Counted from the first letter of the stretch, positions 17,285-25,404 are shown. The stretch: DNA of 64,000 bases from an uncultured Alistipes sp. (GCA_938014215.1 CALLRW010000040.1:74204-138203), one strand, 5' to 3'. The notes: generated by a model from the letters alone, not told the origin. Numbers and translations: made by a program.

Positions 17285-19018
17285 TCAGGCAGCTATTTCT
17301 TCCGTTTGCGGTTCGGTCTGTGCTTCCGCTTCGGGTTGCGGTTCATCGGGTTGTTCCGCTTCCTGCGTGGCTTGTTCCTGCAAAGCGGCTTTTTTTTCCT
17401 TAATGCGTTGGTGCCGCTTTTCGTACACTTCATTATATCCGTCTTGGATATTGGCAAGTTCTTCGGGCATATGCTTTTGGGCGAAGCCAAGCAACAGGGA
17501 GGCTGTGGCGTTGTTACCGAATGCGTCCTTGAAATTGGCAATCAGATAATCCCTGCGGATAACGGCTTTCTGCTTGGCGGTAAGGTTCTCGATGATGCGC
17601 ATTTTGTCCTCGCTCGTAAGGTAGTAATAAGAACCTTTATCTTCAATTCCCACCTCATTGAAATGCTCTTTGCGGAGTGAGGAGAGCAGGAAGAAATACA
17701 CCATTTTCTCCTCGTCCTGTCCAAATTTGCGCTCTGACATATCGACCTCTAAAATCCGCTTTTTGGTGTCTTCAACGGTCTTTTCGAGGGCAATCTCCTT
17801 GTTGCGTTTGTCCTGCTTTTCCAACTTCTCGATAGGTGAAAGCGGCATTTCGGTTGCTGTACCGTTTACGGTGGTAGCGGTATTTGCAACATAGCACAGT
17901 GTAATGTCGTTGCTCTCAATACGGAGATAGAGGGAGATTTCTCCTGCTTCGCTTCGGGTGCGGATTGCTTCGCATTTTTCGGTGTAACCGTTCAATTCCT
18001 GCCCGTAATCCTTTTCTGCATCCTCGTATTCCTCGGTGGTATCATAATCCTCTTTTTGAGGTGCTTGGGGGCTTTCGGGGTATTTCGTTGCATAGGTTTT
18101 AAGGCTTTCCACTTCGTAGCCCATAGCGGTAAGTCGGTCGATGACAGCTTCATTGTAATTGTAGCTTTCGTGGCAGAGGGGAACGGCAGGGTGCTGTTCC
18201 ATGAGCCGCATAGCCTTTTCGGTAAGGTGCGATGTGTTCATTTCCACCAAGCAAGCGCGGTTGGCGCAATTTCCGCAACCACCCTCACAGAACAACATCA
18301 TATTATTGGTATTGTGAGGGCATGAAAGACAAAGGGTTTTGTCGAATGAATAGCGATTGAGGTCTGCGGTGTATTGCCGTTCGATGCTTTGTGCCACCTC
18401 GGAAGCTTTCATGCCTCGCCAACTATTGTACTGCACCCCCTCTTTCAGATGTTGGTCGTACACCTCACGCTGTATCTCTTCCCCATAACGGCAGATTTCA
18501 CTTGCCACGCTGATTGTGATTTCGTCCTGCTCCAACAGCAAAGCGATTTCGGGTATCAAGGAAACGAATTTAAGTCGTGTACGGATATATGCCTCCGTCT
18601 TGCCGAACTGCACGGTCAAGGACTGTACATCGTGGCGACCGCTGTCTATGAGCTTTTGGTAGGCGTTGGCTTCCTCAATCGGGGTCACATCCTTACGCTG
18701 CAGGTTCTCGGTAATCGCCATTTCCTCGGCTGTCTCGTCTGAAATTTCCATGACGATAGCCGGAATTTCCGCCAATTCAGCCATGAGGGAAGCACGGTAT
18801 CTGCGTTCTCCGAATACAATCTCGAAACGGTTGTCCGCAATAGGGCGCACACCGATAGGCTGAAGCACTCCCTGCTGACGGATGCTCTCGGCAAGTTCCG
18901 CAAGGCTTGTCTCGTCAAAGTTCTTACGTGGGTTGTAGTTACTCGGCTGAATGTCTGCCAATGCTACCGATGTGATGTTCTTCTCTACTGCTTGAACTGC
19001 TGTTGTTGCCATAATCAT
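17285..19018 (-). CDS. parB: ParB/Spo0J-type partition protein, large form
   Basis: A 577-residue protein with an N-terminal ParB nuclease/CTPase-like domain: IQPSNYNPRKNFDE, LAESIRQQGVLQPIGVRP, the GERRYRAS box and ENLQRKDVTPIEEANAYQ. A helix-turn-helix part follows (VQSLTVQFGKTEAYIRTRL). A long C-terminal region has a Cys cluster (CLSCPHNTNNMMLFCEGGCG) that may bind a metal. The tail is rich in Glu, Pro and Gln. ParB binds centromere sites and, with ParA, segregates DNA. It is unusually long compared with chromosomal ParB and belongs to a type seen in Bacteroidales elements. It has its own structured leader (B) rather than following parA directly; the parA pair at 19450-20467 lies upstream. 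Confidence 0.9.
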   Translation of the reverse strand: MIMATTAVQAVEKNITSVALADIQPSNYNPRKNFDETSLAELAESIRQQGVLQPIGVRPIADNRFEIVFGERRYRASLMAELAEIPAIVMEISDETAEEMAITENLQRKDVTPIEEANAYQKLIDSGRHDVQSLTVQFGKTEAYIRTRLKFVSLIPEIALLLEQDEITISVASEICRYGEEIQREVYDQHLKEGVQYNSWRGMKASEVAQSIERQYTADLNRYSFDKTLCLSCPHNTNNMMLFCEGGCGNCANRACLVEMNTSHLTEKAMRLMEQHPAVPLCHESYNYNEAVIDRLTAMGYEVESLKTYATKYPESPQAPQKEDYDTTEEYEDAEKDYGQELNGYTEKCEAIRTRSEAGEISLYLRIESNDITLCYVANTATTVNGTATEMPLSPIEKLEKQDKRNKEIALEKTVEDTKKRILEVDMSERKFGQDEEKMVYFFLLSSLRKEHFNEVGIEDKGSYYYLTSEDKMRIIENLTAKQKAVIRRDYLIANFKDAFGNNATASLLLGFAQKHMPEELANIQDGYNEVYEKRHQRIKEKKAALQEQATQEAEQPDEPQPEAEAQTEPQTEEIAA

Positions 19019-19231
19019 AAAATTTAATTGGTTGATATTTGATTTTTTTATTTTCCCTTTTTTCGGTTCTTTTCTCTGCCTGAACCGCTTGGGATTTACA
19101 GATGCTTCAAGGGACTGACGAACAAGCTATTTTCAACGCTTTTTCCGGAAAATTACTCTTTCGCAGGAAGGAAGAATTTTACGAGAAATGCACTTCAAAG
19201 CGGTGAAATCAAGCGCGGCAGTCCAAATTTG
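19019..19231 (-). ncRNA. Structured leader B (family of six), upstream of parB
   Basis: Upstream of the parB ATG. On the minus strand the hairpin CGGTTC / GAACCG (six perfect pairs, 12-base loop) is followed by AAAAAAGGGAAAATAAA and the start. Large parts align with leader A: GAACCGCTTGGGATTT, ATTACTCTTTC, GGAAGGAAGAATTT and CAAGCGCGGC (plus-strand reading). A second stem (AATTTTCC with its partner around the CTTCCTTCC loop) is also shared with A, with changed bases on both sides. The far end has TTTGCGTCTGGAAAACC, matching the end block of A. Confidence 0.62.
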
Positions 19232-19369
19232 CGTCTGGAAAACCAACCGGCGATGGCAGGAACGAGGCCGGACAAGCGGCAAGTGGAATAAATAAAAAAG
19301 TAATACAACCATGCGGTTATAAGAGGTAATAGAACAGGAGAACACCCAGGAGGGTATAAACAGGAAAAA

Positions 19370-19401
19370 CGCTACCTTGTGGACGTGCCCATAAGATAGC
19401 G
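19370..19401. repeat. Imperfect palindrome between parB and the small basic gene
   Basis: Two 15-base arms (CGCTACCTTGTGGAC and its near-complement ending AAGATAGCG) match at 12 positions around a central GT. All three mismatches are transitions. It lies between leader B and the gene at 19450-19704. It could be a terminator-like RNA hairpin or a protein-binding site in the partition region. The rest of 19232-19449 shows no convincing gene. Confidence 0.5.
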
Positions 19402-19449
19402 GTATGCTATAAAAGGTATATCGGATGGGGACTACAACCGCCGTACCGG

Positions 19450-19704
19450 TTATTTCTCGTGCTTTTCCAAATACTCTTTCATCGCCTCGTTCACGATGTC
19501 CCGTAGAGACATATTCTTTTCGATGGCGAGGTACTTCATCCGGGTATGAATACTTTTGTTTATGACAAAGTTGCAATGTACAGCAGGCTCTTTTTCCGTT
19601 TTGACCGGTGCAGGTTCTTTCTTTTGCGTGGACTTCCCGGTGGATGACAGCAAGCCGTCCAGTCCGCTTCTCATGCCGTTTTTCAATGAATCACTTTTGC
19701 CCAT
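19450..19704 (-). CDS. Small basic protein with ribbon-helix-helix-like end, partner of ParA
   Basis: An 84-residue, Lys-rich protein. A flexible N-terminal part (about 1-40, many Lys, Ser, Pro, Glu) is followed by NFVINKSIHTRMKYLAIEKNMSLRDIVNEAMKEYLEKH, the spacing of a ribbon-helix-helix DNA-binding domain (beta strand, helix, turn, helix). Proteins of this design beside ParA often act as centromere-binding or repressor proteins (ParG or Arc-like). It follows parA by 7 bases and should share its transcript. It is a good candidate to bind the TACTA/TAGTA-rich region upstream of parA, but this is inference. Confidence 0.75.
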   Translation of the reverse strand: MGKSDSLKNGMRSGLDGLLSSTGKSTQKKEPAPVKTEKEPAVHCNFVINKSIHTRMKYLAIEKNMSLRDIVNEAMKEYLEKHEK

Positions 19705-19711
19705 ATCGTTT

Positions 19712-20467
19712 TTATTTTAATTTCAACACTTCTTTTGCTAACTCCATGTAGTCCTTTGCCCCGTTGCTGTTCTTGTTATACTCAAAGATATTCATGCCTT
19801 TTATCGGAGCTTCGGCCAATGATACATTGTCCCGGATGACGGTCTTGAATACCTTGTCGCAGAACGATTCGCTGATTAGTTCCGCCACACTTTTGTTGAG
19901 CGTCTTGCGCTTGTCAAACTGGGTGATGACAATGCCGCCGATATTTAGGTTTGGGTTCAAACGTTCCTTGACAATCCCGACCACATTTGTAATCTTTGCC
20001 ATTCCGCGCATGGCGAGGAACTGCGCCTGTACCGGGATAATCAGGAAATCCGCCGATGTGAGGGCGTTCAGTGTCAGCAAACCCAGCGAGGGCGGACAGT
20101 CAATCAGGATATAGTCGAATTTACGGGTTTCAAGCAATTTTGCAATCAGCCCTTTTAGTATTAATTCCCGCCCCGGCTCGTTGATAAGCTCGGATTCTGT
20201 CGCCGACAAATCGAGGCAGGACGGTACAACGGAAAGACCGTTTTCCAACTCGAATACCGGTAAGGTATATTCGCCTTTCATCGCTCCGTACACCGTCCGT
20301 TCCTCTTCGATGGAGAGACCGCAGGATTCCGTGAGGTTTGCCTGACCGTCCATGTCGATGAGCAGTACACGCTTTTTCTTCTGCTGCAATGCGGCAGCAA
20401 GATTGATGGTGGTAGTTGTCTTTCCGACACCGCCCTTGTGGTTCAAAACTGCGATTATTTTTGTCAT
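19712..20467 (-). CDS. parA: ParA family partition ATPase
   Basis: A 251-residue ATPase with the deviant Walker A box KGGVGKTTT (residues 11-19), Walker A' LLIDMDGQANLTESCG and Walker B FDYILIDCPPSLGLLT. This is the full set of a small Soj/ParA-type protein, without an N-terminal regulatory domain. It should bind DNA non-specifically in the ATP form and move ParB-bound DNA. It is the first gene of a two-gene unit with a small ribbon-helix-helix-like protein. The promoter region upstream is dense in TACTA/TAGTA motifs, a likely operator or centromere. Confidence 0.95.
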   Translation of the reverse strand: MTKIIAVLNHKGGVGKTTTTINLAAALQQKKKRVLLIDMDGQANLTESCGLSIEEERTVYGAMKGEYTLPVFELENGLSVVPSCLDLSATESELINEPGRELILKGLIAKLLETRKFDYILIDCPPSLGLLTLNALTSADFLIIPVQAQFLAMRGMAKITNVVGIVKERLNPNLNIGGIVITQFDKRKTLNKSVAELISESFCDKVFKTVIRDNVSLAEAPIKGMNIFEYNKNSNGAKDYMELAKEVLKLK

Positions 20468-20491
20468 AATTTCGTGTCTTTATATCTGATA

Positions 20492-20683
20492 CAAAGATAA
20501 TACTATTTTTAGTATTTACTATTATTAGTGTATACTATTTTACTACTTTTGTATATTTTAGTATTATAGCATCTACTACTATACTAAAATACTGATTGAC
20601 TAAATGTAGTGCATTCTATCATTTCTGATGGGATATTTCCTAATATCCTACTTTACTAACCTTAGTATATACTACATTTAGTA
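20492..20683. promoter_or_regulatory. parA promoter and TACTA/TAGTA-rich operator or centromere candidate
   Basis: On the minus strand 20492-20499 reads TATCTTTG, a good -7 box for parA. The next 185 bases contain nine TACTA and four TAGTA pentamers. The first three TACTA copies are spaced exactly 16 bases apart (20501, 20517, 20533). ACTAAATGTAGT (20599-20610) and ACTACATTTAGT (20671-20682) are exact reverse complements. The region is very AT-rich compared with its neighbours. Such clustered motifs beside parA are typical of operators or parS-like centromeres. Confidence 0.6.
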
Positions 20684-20747
20684 TTTGTTGTATAACAGCA
20701 AAATAAGCTCATTTTGGAATTAGTCTTATAAATCATCATCATGCGCA

Positions 20748-21110
20748 TTAGATAAATTCTGTCTCAAGTGCTTCCAACAAGTCGTGTATTTGTTTTTCCG
20801 CTTCCTCCATATCCGATACAATGTCCTTGATGTGGTAAGGTGCGCCATTTTTACCGTGCCCATCATTTCCAATCCATAGATAGGCTTCGTAATCCGGGTC
20901 AAAACCCTCGAAATATTGTTCCATGTCAGCAATGAGGGTATCAATGTCCTCACATTTCATTTCGGCACTGAAATTAAAATCCTGCCCATAGTTGGTATAG
21001 CGTTGGAAGTCGAACTGAATATTTGATTTATTTTTGTCATCCACACTTATACTCCAGCCTTTGCTTTGGGATATTTCCGTTACTTTTTGTATCTTTTCTT
21101 GAGCGGTCAT
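20748..21110 (-). CDS. Small acidic ICE-associated protein, function unknown
   Basis: A 120-residue acidic protein. N-terminal part MTAQEKIQKVTEISQSKGWS, then a beta-rich segment with FDFQRYTNYGQDFNFSAEM, and a helical acidic C-terminus (SDMEEAEKQIHDLLEALETE). No signal peptide or membrane segment; family not recognised. An upstream ATG (21140) exists but would overlap the previous gene, and the ATG at 21110 fits better. It is the second gene after leader C. Confidence 0.65.
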   Translation of the reverse strand: MTAQEKIQKVTEISQSKGWSISVDDKNKSNIQFDFQRYTNYGQDFNFSAEMKCEDIDTLIADMEQYFEGFDPDYEAYLWIGNDGHGKNGAPYHIKDIVSDMEEAEKQIHDLLEALETEFI

Positions 21111-21120
21111 AGTTTTGAGT

Positions 21121-21462
21121 TTATAGTGGGGAGACTTCACACCGTCCTACCGATTGCTTTAATCCGTTATTTGAAAGTAATACTCCTGCAGCTCGTCTGG
21201 CCATTCGGCGGTCATAGAGCGTGGCTTTCTGGTTGTCCCGCTCGTGCCATTGCCAAATTTTGTGATTAAGTACAAGGCACAGCTCTGTCCAATGCTTGTA
21301 GTTATCTTTCCATTCTGCCTTAACCTTTCTGTATGTGTCAGCTATGGCTTCATTCCCGAACTTGTCTGCCATAGAGAAGTCCTGCCAAAAGGTTGTCATC
21401 GGGTCATAGCCAGTAATTTCCGCTATATTCCACTTGGGAATTACTATTTTTAATATTTCCAT
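21121..21462 (-). CDS. Conserved ICE-associated protein with an apparent C-terminal frameshift
   Basis: The N-terminal part (MEILKIVIPKWNIAEITGYDP, then WQDFSMADKFG and LNHKIWQW) is a type I associate with small proteins of Bacteroidales conjugative elements. After LYDR the frame continues into an unlikely basic tail and stops at 21121. The neighbouring frame instead gives EWPDELQEYYFQITD and stops at 21159, which looks like the natural end. One extra C in the GACCGCCGAATGG region (reverse complement) would explain this. It is the first gene after leader C. It may be a real mutation or an assembly error. Confidence 0.65.
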   Translation of the reverse strand: MEILKIVIPKWNIAEITGYDPMTTFWQDFSMADKFGNEAIADTYRKVKAEWKDNYKHWTELCLVLNHKIWQWHERDNQKATLYDRRMARRAAGVLLSNNGLKQSVGRCEVSPL

Positions 21463-21686
21463 ACTTATTATTGTTTTTGTAATACTCATGAATCAAGATT
21501 ACTATTTCCCTTTGTTCGGTCTGTTTGCGACCGCCGGGAAGATTTTTCTGCTTTCAGAAGGTGGCGGGGAACAATCGGACAAGGCTGATCCGGAAAAATA
21601 CGCTCGACAGCGGAGAGGAAGATTTTTACGTGTCATTTGCGGCAGTATGCCGGCATTGGCAGGATTGGAGCCGCCGGTTACCTTTG
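21463..21686 (-). ncRNA. Structured leader C (family of six)
   Basis: Upstream of the gene starting at 21462. On the minus strand CGGTC / GACCG pair (five pairs, 7-base loop), followed by AACAAAGGGAAATAG. It shares the block GGAAGATTTTTACG with leader B and the end block TTACCTTTGCGGAAAA with the rest of the family (plus-strand reading). TACCTTTG at 21679-21686 is also a good plus-strand -7 box, as in leaders E and F. Confidence 0.58.
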
Positions 21687-21821
21687 CGGAAAATTCTGTT
21701 CCGTAGGTCGCACGGCAGCGGACTTGGGTTTAATGGGAATCCGTTAGAAAAGGAAAGATTTATGAATAAAAGAGTGAGGCGGCCAGCCGGGACGGACTTT
21801 CCGATGGACTGTCTTGGGACT

Positions 21822-21851
21822 ACAGAGGGCAGGATTTATCCCGCCCCCTGT
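21822..21851 (-). terminator. GC-rich hairpin downstream of the 22063-22695 gene
   Basis: ACAGAGGGCAGG and CCCGCCCCCTGT pair over 12 positions. The two A-C mismatches on the plus strand are G-U pairs on the minus strand, so a minus-strand RNA is favoured. It lies about 210 bases after the stop of the gene ending at 22063. No T run follows, so a processing or stability element is possible instead of a terminator. Confidence 0.5.
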
Positions 21852-21891
21852 AATGCCAAGTCTGTCCGTGTCCGTCCTTTTGCAAAAAGGG

Positions 21892-21935
21892 GCTTCACGC
21901 ACTTTATGTAACGTGTTACACAAAATGCGTGAGGC
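21892..21935. repeat. 44-base imperfect palindrome, possible ParB or regulator site
   Basis: Two 21-base arms around a central GT match at 18 of 21 positions. The core is TGTAACGTGTTACA (21907-21920). The outer arms read GCTTCACGCA and TGCGTGAGGC. It lies in the gene-free stretch 21463-22062, between the hairpin at 21822 and the gene ending at 22063. Palindromes of this size and core are similar in design to partition (parS) sites, but no match to a known parS is claimed. It could also act as an RNA hairpin. No gene is seen in the remaining part of this gap. Confidence 0.5.
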
Positions 21936-22062
21936 TGCTTGAAGCAAACTGGCCGCAGGATGTAAGGCTATATGAGGGAGAAAGGAATTTTATAAAAGGC
22001 CGTTGGTCGATCGGAACAACAAACCGTACCGAGACTTTGCCCGATACGGTCTTGCATATAAC

Positions 22063-22695
22063 TCAGTCTATGTCATAGCCTATCATGTATTCATCGTTGA
22101 TAAGCAGATAATAGTAGCCGTTGCCACAATTCCTGTATTCTTTGCTGAATCCAGCCGCCATATCTCCATTTTCGCGTGGCTCACACCATAACGTACCGTC
22201 ATAGCCACAAAAGTCGAAGCGTCCGGTGGAAAACTTTTCGCCTTGCTTCAGTGCCGTTCTGAAACGAGCCATATCCCAACTGCTGCAATACTTCTCGATG
22301 GTGGCAAGTCCGATACACTTGCCGTCGATGCGTGTGCCGGTCGTGATGCGGTTCTCGTAGAGGGATTTATCCAAATCGGCATTAGCGATTTTGCGAAGCC
22401 AATCATTCGTATGCGTGGCAAGTCGGGCAAGTTTCTGGTATTTCAAGACCTGTTTCTTTCCTATGTCCGCTGCATCTTCGGGAGAGGATGACGGATAGTA
22501 TATCTTCTCAATGCTTGCCCAATCCGTGAAGATGTACCCGCTTTTTCGTTTTCTTGGCGCAATAATGCCGATGACGTTTTCATTGCGGTTGATGAATAAT
22601 CGCCTACGTTGTCCTGCAATCCTTACATATAAAGAGGTGGAATTCTGCTCGTTTCGGAGATAGGCTTCTGCCGGATGAATAGTTGTTGTTTCCAT
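22063..22695 (-). CDS. Conserved ICE-associated protein, function unknown
   Basis: A 210-residue soluble protein. The N-terminal part has YVRIAGQRRRLFINRNENVIG, basic and possibly nucleic-acid binding. A middle helical part is rich in Lys and Arg, and a C-terminal FDFCGYDGTLWCEPRENG...YYYLLINDEYMIGYDID section is beta-rich. I do not recognise a named domain. It is the second gene after leader D, 47 bases after the gene at 22743-22967. Position among small ICE genes is the only clue to role. Confidence 0.65.
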   Translation of the reverse strand: METTTIHPAEAYLRNEQNSTSLYVRIAGQRRRLFINRNENVIGIIAPRKRKSGYIFTDWASIEKIYYPSSSPEDAADIGKKQVLKYQKLARLATHTNDWLRKIANADLDKSLYENRITTGTRIDGKCIGLATIEKYCSSWDMARFRTALKQGEKFSTGRFDFCGYDGTLWCEPRENGDMAAGFSKEYRNCGNGYYYLLINDEYMIGYDID

Positions 22696-22742
22696 ATTTG
22701 TATAAATTTTGATTTTTGCTGTTCCTATTTTGGTTTACCTGT

Positions 22743-22967
22743 TCAAAGTTCCGGGATTGTGCCGTTCTTATATAGAACACCGTCCCGATAATGGGACACG
22801 ATGCCCGGCTTAAGTCCCATTTCCTCAAAGGCTATATGCCTGATATAGTCCTTGTATTCTTTGCCAATGAAATTCTTTCCACAAAGGTTGTTGAAAATCA
22901 TAGGGACGGAAAAACCGTCTTCGCTCGATAATATCACTTTGTCGTCTTGTCTAATTTCTTCTACCAT
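22743..22967 (-). CDS. Small ICE-associated protein, function unknown
   Basis: A 74-residue protein (VEEIRQDDKVILSSEDGFS, then a FIGKEYKDYIRHIAFEEMG middle). No signal peptide or membrane segment, family unknown. It is the first gene after leader D. The start ATG at 22967 is the only good one in frame. Confidence 0.6.
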   Translation of the reverse strand: MVEEIRQDDKVILSSEDGFSVPMIFNNLCGKNFIGKEYKDYIRHIAFEEMGLKPGIVSHYRDGVLYKNGTIPEL

Positions 22968-23190
22968 ACTTGTTTACTTTTAATTGGTTGAACTATCATG
23001 CTGATTTTTCTTTTTCCCTGCTTTCGTTTGCCGTGCAGGTTTGTTTTCAGCTTTTTGAGGCAGCCAGAGGATGAAGCTGTGGCATCATAAGCCAAACCCG
23101 GATAGAAAACCGACCGTGTAACAGTCTGTTTTCGTCATCCGAATGCAATGCGGCTTGGCGATTATGCGCTTCGTCCTACATTCGCCGACG
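22968..23190 (-). ncRNA. Structured leader D (family of six, most diverged)
   Basis: Upstream of the ATG at 22967. On the minus strand CCTGC / GCAGG pair (five pairs, 13-base loop), directly followed by GAAAAAGAAAAATCAG before the start region. The far end has CCTACATTCGCCGACGAAAA, which matches the TACCTTTGC-ACACGAAAA end block of leader E in layout. Sequence identity with leaders A and B is low; membership rests on the hairpin position, the A-rich block and the end block. Confidence 0.45.
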
Positions 23191-23296
23191 AAAAGAGTAA
23201 AGAATGACCTGCCGGTAAAAGCAAGGATTTTGTAAAAAAGAAGAGTCGTATATGATAGAAAAAACGGCTTGGGATGTGAGAAAATACCCTGAAAAA

Positions 23297-23327
23297 TTTG
23301 CGGTGTATCGTATTTTATGTAATTTTG
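23297..23327 (+). promoter_or_regulatory. Promoter of the COG1373 ATPase gene
   Basis: TTTG at 23297-23300, a 19-base spacer, then TAATTTTG at 23320-23327. This is an exact Bacteroidetes sigma-factor promoter layout (TTTG-N19-TAnnTTTG). It lies 30 bases before the ATG at 23357 and rules out the longer reading frame starting at 23252. Confidence 0.85.
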
Positions 23328-23356
23328 CAGTTGTATTTCAAAATTGCATAAACAGT

Positions 23357-24526
23357 ATGGAGGCAAAATATATCCACAGGGAGCTATCCGCCGTGATAGA
23401 AGAGGCTTACCGCTATTTTTCAGTCATTACGGTAACAGGACCGCGCCAGTCCGGAAAGACGACGCTGCTCCGCAACTTGTTCTCATACCTACCGTATTAC
23501 TCGTTGGAAAATCTTGATGTCCGGAGTTTCGCCGAAAACGACCCGGTCGCTTTTCTGAACCAGCACACGGAGGGCATGATTCTTGACGAGGTACACAACG
23601 CTCCGAACCTGCTGTCGTATATTCAGGGTATGGTGGACAATGATGCCGACCGGCGGTTTATCCTTTCGGGCAGTTCGCAGTTTGCCATGCTGAAAAAGGT
23701 TACACAGTCTTTGGCAGGACGTACCGCCGTTTTCGAGTTGCTCCCCCTGTCATACTCCGAAATACGGGAGCAGATCACCGATACGCCTCTTGACAACCTG
23801 CTGTTTAACGGGTTTTACCCTGCCATTTATTCGGGCCGTAACATACCCAAATTTCTTTATCCGGCGTACATGAAAACCTATCTGGACAAGGACGTGCGCG
23901 ACCTGCTACAAATCAAGGACATGATGCAGTTCCACACATTCATCAGGCTTTGCGCCGGACGTATCGGATCGCTGTTCAAAGCCTCTGAACTGGCCAACGA
24001 AATCGGTGTCAGTTCACATACCGTTACGGCATGGCTGTCCGTCTTACAGGCATCTTATATTGTTTTCCTGCTACCTCCCTATTTCGAGAACACACGCAAA
24101 CGGCTGACTAAAACTCCCAAGCTCTATTTTACGGATACAGGGCTTGCCTGTCACCTGCTCGGCATCGAATCGCCGGAACAGCTTGCACGGGACAAGATGC
24201 GTGGGGCGTTGTTCGAGAACTTCATCGTAACGGAAGCCTTGAAGCGGCGGTATAACCAAGGCAAGGAAAGCAACCTCTATTTTTACAGGGATTCGAACCA
24301 GAACGAGGTCGATTTGCTGTTGAAAAAACATTCGGGGCTATACGGTATTGAAATCAAGTCGGCGATGACCTACCATGCGGACTTCGAGAAGGCGTTGAAA
24401 CAAATGGACGGCTGGGTCAAAGAAACCATACTGGGTAAGGCGGTGGCCTATGCGGGTACACTCGAAAATACTGCTGGAGAAATCAAACTTCTGAATTACA
24501 GTCACCTGGATGAGGTGTTGGCTTAA
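23357..24526 (+). CDS. COG1373-type ATPase (AAA_14 plus DUF4143)
   Basis: About 389 residues. N-terminal AAA_14 ATPase with Walker A GPRQSGKTTLL near residues 28-38, a Walker B-like MILDEVHNAPNLL, and the sensor-like FILSGSSQF. The C-terminal DUF4143 domain has GFYPAIY, KTYLDKDVRDLL, LANEIGVSSHTVTAWLSVL (a helix-turn-helix) and KLYFTDTGLACHLLG, then a nuclease-like end with NEVDLLLKK and GIEIKSAMT. The family is widespread and its function is unclear; toxin-like or DNA-related roles have been proposed for relatives. It has its own promoter and is convergent with an M23 gene. It looks like an independent cassette on the plus strand among minus-strand genes. Confidence 0.92.
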   Translation: MEAKYIHRELSAVIEEAYRYFSVITVTGPRQSGKTTLLRNLFSYLPYYSLENLDVRSFAENDPVAFLNQHTEGMILDEVHNAPNLLSYIQGMVDNDADRRFILSGSSQFAMLKKVTQSLAGRTAVFELLPLSYSEIREQITDTPLDNLLFNGFYPAIYSGRNIPKFLYPAYMKTYLDKDVRDLLQIKDMMQFHTFIRLCAGRIGSLFKASELANEIGVSSHTVTAWLSVLQASYIVFLLPPYFENTRKRLTKTPKLYFTDTGLACHLLGIESPEQLARDKMRGALFENFIVTEALKRRYNQGKESNLYFYRDSNQNEVDLLLKKHSGLYGIEIKSAMTYHADFEKALKQMDGWVKETILGKAVAYAGTLENTAGEIKLLNYSHLDEVLA

Positions 24527-24531
24527 CAGCC

Positions 24532-25185
24532 CTATAACAGTCCAGCTAATGCCGACACACACTCCTGCTGCATGGATTTGATGTAATCGAAGAGAACCGA
24601 GGGATTGATATTCTTGCCATTTAGCTTGCAGGTGACGTGCAAGTGCTCGCCTGTACTTCGTCCGGTCGAGCCGGTAATACCGACGGCATCGCGGGGACGG
24701 ACTACCGTACCCTTGGCGGCCAGCACCCGTGAAAGGTGGCAATAGCTGACGGTGTAATTTCCGTGCCGCAGTGTCACATACTTGCCGGACGTCTTGTCTT
24801 GTCCCACTTTGACGACCACCCCCTCCATCATGGCCAATACCTGCTCGCCCCGTGCGTGCAGGTCGATACCCCCGTGAAACTTCCTCTTCCCGGTAAACGG
24901 GTCTTTCCGGTAGCCGTATGGCGATGTAATTCTGATGCGCTGCAATGGATAAGACACACTGAGATAACGGTCAATCCACAACTTCTTACTTTCATCGGCA
25001 GGTTTTGTCGAAGTCTCCTGTGCAGGAGCCATGCTTTCGGGTGTCGGCTCCGGCTTTTTCATACCCTCCTGCAAGGCTTCTACCTTGTATCTTTCTGGTG
25101 TCTTGGCAATCGTGTTGAACTGCGCCTGAACGGGCATCGTGCAGAATGAAATACCCGATATTGCTATCAGTAGAATTTTTCTCAT
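24532..25185 (-). CDS. M23 family (LytM-type) peptidase, exported
   Basis: A 217-residue protein with a signal peptide (about 1-21, ending PVQAQ), a Pro/Glu-rich linker, and an M23 metallopeptidase domain. The zinc-site pattern is present: HGGIDLHARG (the H-x(3)-D box) and GEHLHVTCKLNG (H-x-H). Such enzymes cut peptide cross-links in peptidoglycan. On a conjugative element the likely job is local opening of the wall for the mating channel. The size is that of a minimal exported M23 enzyme. It ends 5 bases from the convergent ATPase gene. It is one of three M23-like proteins in this window. Confidence 0.9.
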   Translation of the reverse strand: MRKILLIAISGISFCTMPVQAQFNTIAKTPERYKVEALQEGMKKPEPTPESMAPAQETSTKPADESKKLWIDRYLSVSYPLQRIRITSPYGYRKDPFTGKRKFHGGIDLHARGEQVLAMMEGVVVKVGQDKTSGKYVTLRHGNYTVSYCHLSRVLAAKGTVVRPRDAVGITGSTGRSTGEHLHVTCKLNGKNINPSVLFDYIKSMQQECVSALAGLL

Positions 25186-25264
25186 TCGGCAAAGTTATAA
25201 CGGGAATTTTCATGTCGGAAACAAACTACCGTCATTTCTTGTATTGGTTTGATATTTTGCGTCT

Positions 25265-25374
25265 ATTAGTACGATTTTGATTAGATAATTGTACTAATGA
25301 AGATAAAAACAGCATATTACAACCATTTATATAGCTGTATTTTTGTCCGTCATAATAAGATGTCTCTATCTTTG
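25265..25374 (+). promoter_or_regulatory. Promoter and inverted-repeat operator of the second accessory operon
   Basis: TATCTTTG at 25367-25374 is a good -7 box, with TTTG at 25342-25345 (spacer 21, slightly long), 30 bases before the ATG at 25405. Upstream, ATTAGTAC (25265-25272) and GTACTAAT (25291-25298) form a perfect 8-base inverted repeat with an 18-base spacer. The TAGTAC/GTACTA motifs resemble those in front of parA. Confidence 0.65.
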
Positions 25375-25404
25375 TATAGTACAATTTTATAATATGAATA
25401 TAGT

